A DNA stretch of 25,637 nt. Origin: an uncultured Clostridium sp. (GTDB lineage Bacteria; Bacillota; Clostridia; Lachnospirales; Lachnospiraceae). Below the pieces are notes generated by a model, which was not told where the DNA came from, searched no databases, and was given only the letters and a program-made list of their open reading frames with translations. Within the stretch, counting starts at the first letter, position 1. Every line of letters begins with the position of its first letter. This document shows, piece after piece, positions 21,436-25,637 of this stretch. Where the stretch lies: positions 1 through 25,637 of the forward strand of contig URUX01000012.1 in NCBI GenBank assembly GCA_900551135.1, written 5' to 3'. Position numbers and translations under genes: made by a program.

Positions 21436-23781
21436 ATGGATAAATACGAGTTTAATATAAGGGTTGAGCAGCTTAAAAAGCTTGTCAACAAAGGTGACTA
21501 TGCAACAGCAATGAATATTGCAGAATCCATTGACTGGAGAAGAGTGAGGAATGCAAACCTTCTTTCTTTGGTGTCTTCAGTATATGAAAAAAATCATGAG
21601 TATCATGAGGCAAAAGAAATTTTACTGATTGCTTTTGAACGTGCACCTATTGGGAAACGCCTTTTATATAAGCTGACCCAGCTGGCTTTAAAAGATGGGG
21701 ACATTCAGGAAGCAGAGGCATATTACCGGGAGTTCTGTTCCCTGGCAGAAGAGGATTCCAGACAATATATTCTGCGGTATTTGATTTTAAAAGCCAAAAA
21801 TGCGCCGCCGGAACAATTGGTAAACACATTGGAATCTTACACCAGTTTGGAACTGGATGAAAAATGGCTTTATGAACTGGCAGAGCAGTATAGTCTGGCT
21901 GGCATGGAAAAAGAGTGTGTGGAAACCTGTGATAAGATTATGCTGATGTTTGGACTGGGCAAATATGTGGATAAAGCCATGGAATTAAAGGTTCAGTATG
22001 CTCCTTTAAATAATTATCAGATGGATCTGGTAGAAAACCGGGATGTCTACGAAGAAAAGTTAAAAGCTGTAGAACGGGGAAATTATTATGTAGAAGATGC
22101 GGTTTTAGACAATCAGGGGTACGGAGAAATGCCGTCTGATGAGGAAACAAGGGACAGACAATACCGTCCGGAAGAGGAGTATCCAGAGGAACTGGATTAC
22201 CGTCCGGAGGAAGAGTACCAGCAGAGTCAGAGTTATCGTGCAGAAGAGGAGTATTCCAGGGATCGGAATTATGTATCAGAAGAAAATGATTCTCAGGATT
22301 CTTATTATGAATCAGATGAATATTCTCAGGAGCAGCCATATTACGGAGAACAGGATTACGCTCAGGAACAGGCATATGCTGAGACAGCTGCCGCTTCGGA
22401 AAGAGCATCTTATTCTTACCACCAGACGATGCCGGTTTATAGAAATGATGTACCAGTAATGCCTTCTAAGCATATTCGTCCAGATGAAGAACTGCAGGCG
22501 CAGATGAAAGAAGCGGAGGTAGAAGAGCAATTAGCGCAGGAAATGTCCAGACTTTCCAATGATGAATATTCTCAGGAAGAACCGGAAAATTCCGATTTAA
22601 GCCATACACGGGTTCTCAATGATGTCAGAGAACTGAAACAGGAAGGCAGTGATATGGAAAAAACCAGAGTTATTCGTAATATCCGTGAAATTCAGGAAGC
22701 AAGAGCCGCATACCGGCAGGAGAAAGAAAATAACAGTATTCCATCCAGAAGCAGGGTAGAACAATTGACTCAGCCCAACCATTTGATGATTGAAGCAGAT
22801 TCTCCGGAAGCTGGTCTTGAGATTGCCAAACAGGCTTTAAAGAAGATTCATCTGGAACTGGGAACCAAAAATCCGGTGGCAAAAATTACTGGTGCAAAAT
22901 TAAATAAAAAAGGTCTTTTTACGGTAGCTGACAAACTGGCAGGAAAGGATTTAATTATTGAAGGCGCAGCAGATATGAGCAGCCGCCTTTTAGATGAATT
23001 AAATCGTTTAATGGCATATGATGAAACAGGAATTGTCGTGGTTTTAATCGATACTCCTTCCCGCCTGGAAAATCTTCACAATCAGTATCCGGCTCTGGCC
23101 TCTTATTTTGAATGCATCGGAAGTCAGGAAAAACCAGAATACGAAGAGAAAGAGTATTCAGAGGCAGAATATGCAGAGGAAGAATACACAGAGGCAGAAG
23201 AGGACGAGCGTCCGGTACGTCAGGTAATCCCGATGCGTGAAAATGCGGTAGATGTTTCTGTCAGCGAAGAGCAGCAGACAGTAAGAGGAGATTCCTATGA
23301 AGAGGAAAACTCTTATGAACAAGAAGAGGATTATCCGGAAGATGAGTATGAAGATTCTTATGAGGAAGATTCTTACGAAGAAGACTCTTACGAGGGAAAT
23401 TCTTATGAGGAAGACTCTTACGAGGATGAGTCCTATGAGGAAGAGCCTTATGAGGACGCCCCGGATTATGCCTATGAATCAGAAGAACAGGGTGAGCCGG
23501 AAGAAGAAATGACAATTGATGAGTTTGCCCAGTATGCAACCCAGTATGCAAGCCAGATTGACTGCAGCATCAGTGGCAAGAGTATGCTGGCTCTCTATGA
23601 ACGCATCGAGATTATGGAAGAAGATAACATTCCTTTGACAAGAGAAAATGCAGAAAATCTCATAGAAGAAGCAGCGGATAAAGCAGAAAAGCCATCATTT
23701 GGAAAGATGATCAAAGGGGTATTTTCTTCCAAATATGATAAGGACGGCCTTTTGATTTTAAAGGAAGAACATTTCATATAA
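21436..23781 (+). CDS. TPR protein with degenerate AAA+-like domain and acidic repeat insert
   Basis: A 781-residue protein I cannot assign to a known function. Residues 1-205 are helical TPR-like repeats (for example KLVNKGDYATAMNIAESIDW and YHEAKEILLIAFERAP). Residues about 230-340 are low-complexity Tyr/Glu-rich. Around 385-425 a short motif is duplicated (TRVLNDVRELKQ, TRVIRNIREIQE). From about 451, HLMIEADSPEAGLEIAKQALKKIHLELG reads like an AAA+ core in which ADSPEAGL replaces Walker A; DLIIEGAADMS (about 505) replaces Walker B; YPALASYF stands where SpoVK/CbbX have NPxLxSRF. An acidic insert (562-691) precedes MTIDEFAQYATQYASQIDC...MLALYERIE, which resembles the AAA+ lid. I chose the ATG at 21436 because AGGAG touches the earlier ATG at 21427. 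It lies between recR and a HAD gene. Confidence 0.85.
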   Translation: MDKYEFNIRVEQLKKLVNKGDYATAMNIAESIDWRRVRNANLLSLVSSVYEKNHEYHEAKEILLIAFERAPIGKRLLYKLTQLALKDGDIQEAEAYYREFCSLAEEDSRQYILRYLILKAKNAPPEQLVNTLESYTSLELDEKWLYELAEQYSLAGMEKECVETCDKIMLMFGLGKYVDKAMELKVQYAPLNNYQMDLVENRDVYEEKLKAVERGNYYVEDAVLDNQGYGEMPSDEETRDRQYRPEEEYPEELDYRPEEEYQQSQSYRAEEEYSRDRNYVSEENDSQDSYYESDEYSQEQPYYGEQDYAQEQAYAETAAASERASYSYHQTMPVYRNDVPVMPSKHIRPDEELQAQMKEAEVEEQLAQEMSRLSNDEYSQEEPENSDLSHTRVLNDVRELKQEGSDMEKTRVIRNIREIQEARAAYRQEKENNSIPSRSRVEQLTQPNHLMIEADSPEAGLEIAKQALKKIHLELGTKNPVAKITGAKLNKKGLFTVADKLAGKDLIIEGAADMSSRLLDELNRLMAYDETGIVVVLIDTPSRLENLHNQYPALASYFECIGSQEKPEYEEKEYSEAEYAEEEYTEAEEDERPVRQVIPMRENAVDVSVSEEQQTVRGDSYEEENSYEQEEDYPEDEYEDSYEEDSYEEDSYEGNSYEEDSYEDESYEEEPYEDAPDYAYESEEQGEPEEEMTIDEFAQYATQYASQIDCSISGKSMLALYERIEIMEEDNIPLTRENAENLIEEAADKAEKPSFGKMIKGVFSSKYDKDGLLILKEEHFI
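22162..22269 (+). repeat. 36-bp repeats encoding YRPEEEY units
   Basis: Three degenerate 12-residue units begin with YRPEEEY, YRPEEEY and YRAEEEY, at 22162, 22198 and 22234. They form the start of the first Tyr/Glu-rich low-complexity segment of the TPR protein. Confidence 0.85.
23353..23457 (+). repeat. 15-bp tandem repeats encoding DSYEE
   Basis: Seven in-frame 15-base units encode DSYEE-DSYEE-DSYEG-NSYEE-DSYED-ESYEE-EPYED (residues 640-674). They are the core of the acidic insert in the degenerate AAA+ region. Codon variation (TAT/TAC, GAG/GAA) shows that the repeat is not brand new. Confidence 0.92.
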
Positions 23782-23798
23782 CAGACAGGAACGCAGCT

Positions 23799-24629
23799 AT
23801 GAAAGATATAAAATTAATCTCTTTGGATTTAGACGGAACCCTGTTGGACAGCAGAAAGCGACTTTCACCAGGCAATTTGCAGGCATTGAAGGCCTGCATT
23901 GCCAAGGGAGTCCAGATAGTGCCGACTACAGGACGTACAGTAGACGGTATTCCTTCTGTCGTAAAAGAAATTCCGGGTGTACGGTATGCAATCGCTACAA
24001 ATGGAGCGATTATTTATGATATGAAAGAAGATAGGATTATTGACAGACGAATGCTGGAACACAGCAAAGCTCTTTCGATTCTTCATATTCTGGAAGACTA
24101 TCCGGTTATGTATGATCCTTATATTAACGGCAGAGGAATTACCGAAGAAAAATTTTTTAATCACATGAATTGTTTTGGGCTGACAAAAGAACTTCAGGAC
24201 ATGGTTCGGATTACCAGAGATGTAGTGCCGAATATTATTCGTTTTGTAGAGGAAAGTGACAGCCCGATTGAGAAAATTAATATGTTTTTTGCAGACCCGT
24301 CTTTAAAAGGTCAGATTCGAGAACGCCTGAAAGAAATTTCGGATATTATTATTACGTCATCCATTCCTTTGAATTTGGAGATTAACCATCCCGAAGCAAC
24401 AAAAGGAAAGGGAATTTTGCGTTTGGCTGAGTATTTGGGAATCAGCCGGGAAGAAACGATGGCTTTTGGAGATGGAGAAAATGATCTTTCCATGATTATA
24501 GAAGCGGGCATAGGGGTTGCCATGGAAAATGGGATAAATTCCCTGAAAGCGAAGGCCGATTACGTAACAAAGAGTAATGATGAAGACGGAGTCGCTGCGG
24601 CAATTGACAGATTTGTATTAGGAAAGTGA
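23799..24629 (+). CDS. Cof-type HAD-superfamily phosphatase
   Basis: A 276-residue HAD hydrolase of the Cof/IIB group, which usually dephosphorylates sugar phosphates or FMN-like compounds. Motif I is D10-L-D12-G-T in ISLDLDGTLLDS; motif II is PTTGRT; a conserved lysine lies in the ATKGKGILRLAEYLGI segment; motif IV is GDGEND with D225 and D229. The cap domain spans about 85-190. The substrate cannot be told from sequence. CAGGAA precedes the ATG. It is 17 bases after the TPR gene and 4 bases before the CvpA gene, so the three probably share a transcript. Confidence 0.94.
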   Translation: MKDIKLISLDLDGTLLDSRKRLSPGNLQALKACIAKGVQIVPTTGRTVDGIPSVVKEIPGVRYAIATNGAIIYDMKEDRIIDRRMLEHSKALSILHILEDYPVMYDPYINGRGITEEKFFNHMNCFGLTKELQDMVRITRDVVPNIIRFVEESDSPIEKINMFFADPSLKGQIRERLKEISDIIITSSIPLNLEINHPEATKGKGILRLAEYLGISREETMAFGDGENDLSMIIEAGIGVAMENGINSLKAKADYVTKSNDEDGVAAAIDRFVLGK

Positions 24630-24633
24630 TAGA

Positions 24634-25350
24634 ATGGAATTTTTTCAGGAAAATTGGCTGCCGGTTTTGGTAGCCATATATTTATTAGGCATGGTTTTAT
24701 ACGGCCATTATCGAGGCTTTCTCCGGCTTGTGGTATCGTGTACAGCCATGATCATTACTTTAACGGTTGTTCGTATGGCATTGCCTTATGTGACAGATTA
24801 TGCAATGGAACATACTTCAATTCGGGAACATGTTGGCAGCAGTATTATTCAGACGATTGGCATAAATTCAGAAGAATCCCACCCATTACCAGATAAGCAG
24901 CGAATGATTATAGAGGAGTTGAAGCTTCCAGACAGTATCAAGGAAACGTTGATAGAGAATAACAACAGTGAAATCTATCAGATTCTGGGGGTAGAAGCCT
25001 TTACAGATTATCTGAGCGCATATTTATCAGAAACGATTATACGAGGAGTAAGTTTTATCGTATTGTTTATAGTGGTATCTGCATTTTTGCGGATAATGGC
25101 AAGGTGGTTAAACCTGTTTACACGGCTTCCGATTATCCATGGAATGAATCAATTAGCAGGCGCTGCTTTAGGTGGAATACAGGGATTGATGTACATCTGG
25201 ATAGGGTGCATTCTCCTTCCTGCATTTGCAGGCACTATGCCAGGGATGATGGTGATGGAACAAATCGAAAGCAGTACCTGGCTCTATGCTCTGTATCAGA
25301 ATAACTTGATTCGTATGCTGATGGTAGGTGTGTTAAAGAGTTTTTTGTAA
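24634..25350 (+). CDS. CvpA-family membrane protein
   Basis: A 238-residue protein with about four membrane segments: near 8-25 (WLPVLVAIYLLGMVLYG), 30-50, 135-158 (GVSFIVLFIVVSAFLRIM) and 172-200 (LAGAALGGIQGLMYIWIGCILL). The GxxRGFLRLVVS stretch after the first helix and the NQLAGAALGGIQGL motif before the last are typical of CvpA. An extracytoplasmic or loop region of about 80 residues separates the helix pairs. E. coli CvpA is needed for colicin V production and envelope stress tolerance; the role in Firmicutes is unknown. The ribosome site lies in the end of the HAD gene. It is the last gene before a strong terminator. Confidence 0.82.
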   Translation: MEFFQENWLPVLVAIYLLGMVLYGHYRGFLRLVVSCTAMIITLTVVRMALPYVTDYAMEHTSIREHVGSSIIQTIGINSEESHPLPDKQRMIIEELKLPDSIKETLIENNNSEIYQILGVEAFTDYLSAYLSETIIRGVSFIVLFIVVSAFLRIMARWLNLFTRLPIIHGMNQLAGAALGGIQGLMYIWIGCILLPAFAGTMPGMMVMEQIESSTWLYALYQNNLIRMLMVGVLKSFL

Positions 25351-25411
25351 ACCAGATGACAGCAATTTAAAGCGATGGCAGGAAATAAGCGATTACGGTG
25401 AATGTTTAAGA

Positions 25412-25462
25412 ATAGCATTAGTTTGGAAAGATATTATTTTTCAAACTGATGCTATATTTTAT
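25412..25462 (+). terminator. Terminator closing the dnaX-to-CvpA gene run
   Basis: TAGCATTAGTTTG (from 25413) pairs with CAAACTGATGCTA (25442-25454) with one G-U pair; the stem extends into GAAA/TTTT, and TATTTTAT follows. Confidence 0.8.
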
Positions 25463-25637
25463 ACAATTAATACAATAACATAAAAAATAAAAGAAACAAG
25501 GTTTCGCCAGCAACCACAAAATGTAGTTAAACTATGAAAACTGGGGCATATGTAGTGGGAGAAAAAATTGTTTAAAAAAATTGCTAACTTGAAATTTTAA
25601 ATTCCAGTGCAGCGGTAAATTCCACCGGACATTAAAA
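25463..25637. other. AT-rich stretch without a gene, possible edge of an insertion element
   Basis: No coding region, tRNA or known RNA is seen. It holds short inverted repeats (GAAAC/GTTTC near 25492-25505; CGGT/ACCG near 25613-25629) and a repeated ATGTAGT. The texture (ACTGGGGCATATG, GTAGTGGGAG, AATTCCAGTGCAGCGG) reminds me of the non-coding ends of IS21-like elements, but I cannot confirm this. Confidence 0.3.

Noticed and set aside
21938..22408. Antisense His/Pro/Leu-rich open frame under the TPR protein, and a similar one at 23261-23551.
   Set aside because: They mirror the Glu/Tyr-rich low-complexity segments and have no independent ribosome site or domain.
23353..23457. Regular short repeats considered as a CRISPR-like array.
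   Set aside because: The units are contiguous 15-base coding repeats without spacers and stay in frame.

Overview
The window looks like chromosome from an anaerobic, spore-former-related Firmicute, most likely a Lachnospiraceae-type clostridium. The reasons are moderate to low GC, strong AGGAGG-type ribosome binding sites, sigma-A promoters, a methionyl-tRNA synthetase behind a T-box leader, a large (Bacillus/Clostridium-type) SRP RNA with a 5' Alu-like domain, spore maturation genes spmA and spmB, a NrdG/PflA-type radical SAM activase, and several proteins of kinds typical of this family. I cannot name the species. Most of the window is core chromosome. I see no complete mobile element, CRISPR array, rRNA or tRNA.

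Layout. (1) 1-3080: the end of a fatty-acid synthesis operon, with the last codons of accC, a fused accD-accA carboxyltransferase and a FabK/nitronate monooxygenase-type flavoenzyme, closed by a strong terminator. (2) 3122-5955: spmA and spmB, normally adjacent, are separated by an opposite-strand pair, an OGG1-like DNA glycosylase and a TraX-family membrane protein. (3) 5960-9240: a FabT-like MarR regulator with a clear promoter and a candidate operator, a small GerMN-like lipoprotein, and a convergent DUF885 lipoprotein metallopeptidase. (4) 9250-13520: T-box-metG, tatD, rsmA (ksgA), then terminators. (5) 13545-16258: nagB on the minus strand, a divergent repeat-containing protein of unknown function, and a convergent radical SAM activase whose terminator lies inside the neighbour's coding sequence. 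(6) 16350-25350: tadA, an orphan PTS IIB protein, SRP RNA, pfkA, dnaX, a YbaB nucleoid protein, recR, a TPR protein with a degenerate AAA+-like domain, a Cof-type HAD phosphatase and a CvpA-family membrane protein. (7) 25351-25637: a terminator and AT-rich sequence without a gene.

How they work together. The first block makes malonyl-CoA for fatty acid synthesis, and the FabT-like regulator about 3 kb downstream is a plausible controller of that pathway. The metG/tatD/rsmA and tadA/SRP RNA/dnaX/ybaB/recR blocks are conserved translation, export and replication-repair clusters. The second has been invaded by two sugar-metabolism genes (PTS IIB and pfkA). The most unusual protein is the gene at 21436-23781. 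Its C-terminal half reads like a SpoVK/CbbX-type AAA+ fold that has lost the Walker A motif and arginine finger, and it is split by a Tyr/Glu-rich acidic repeat insert.
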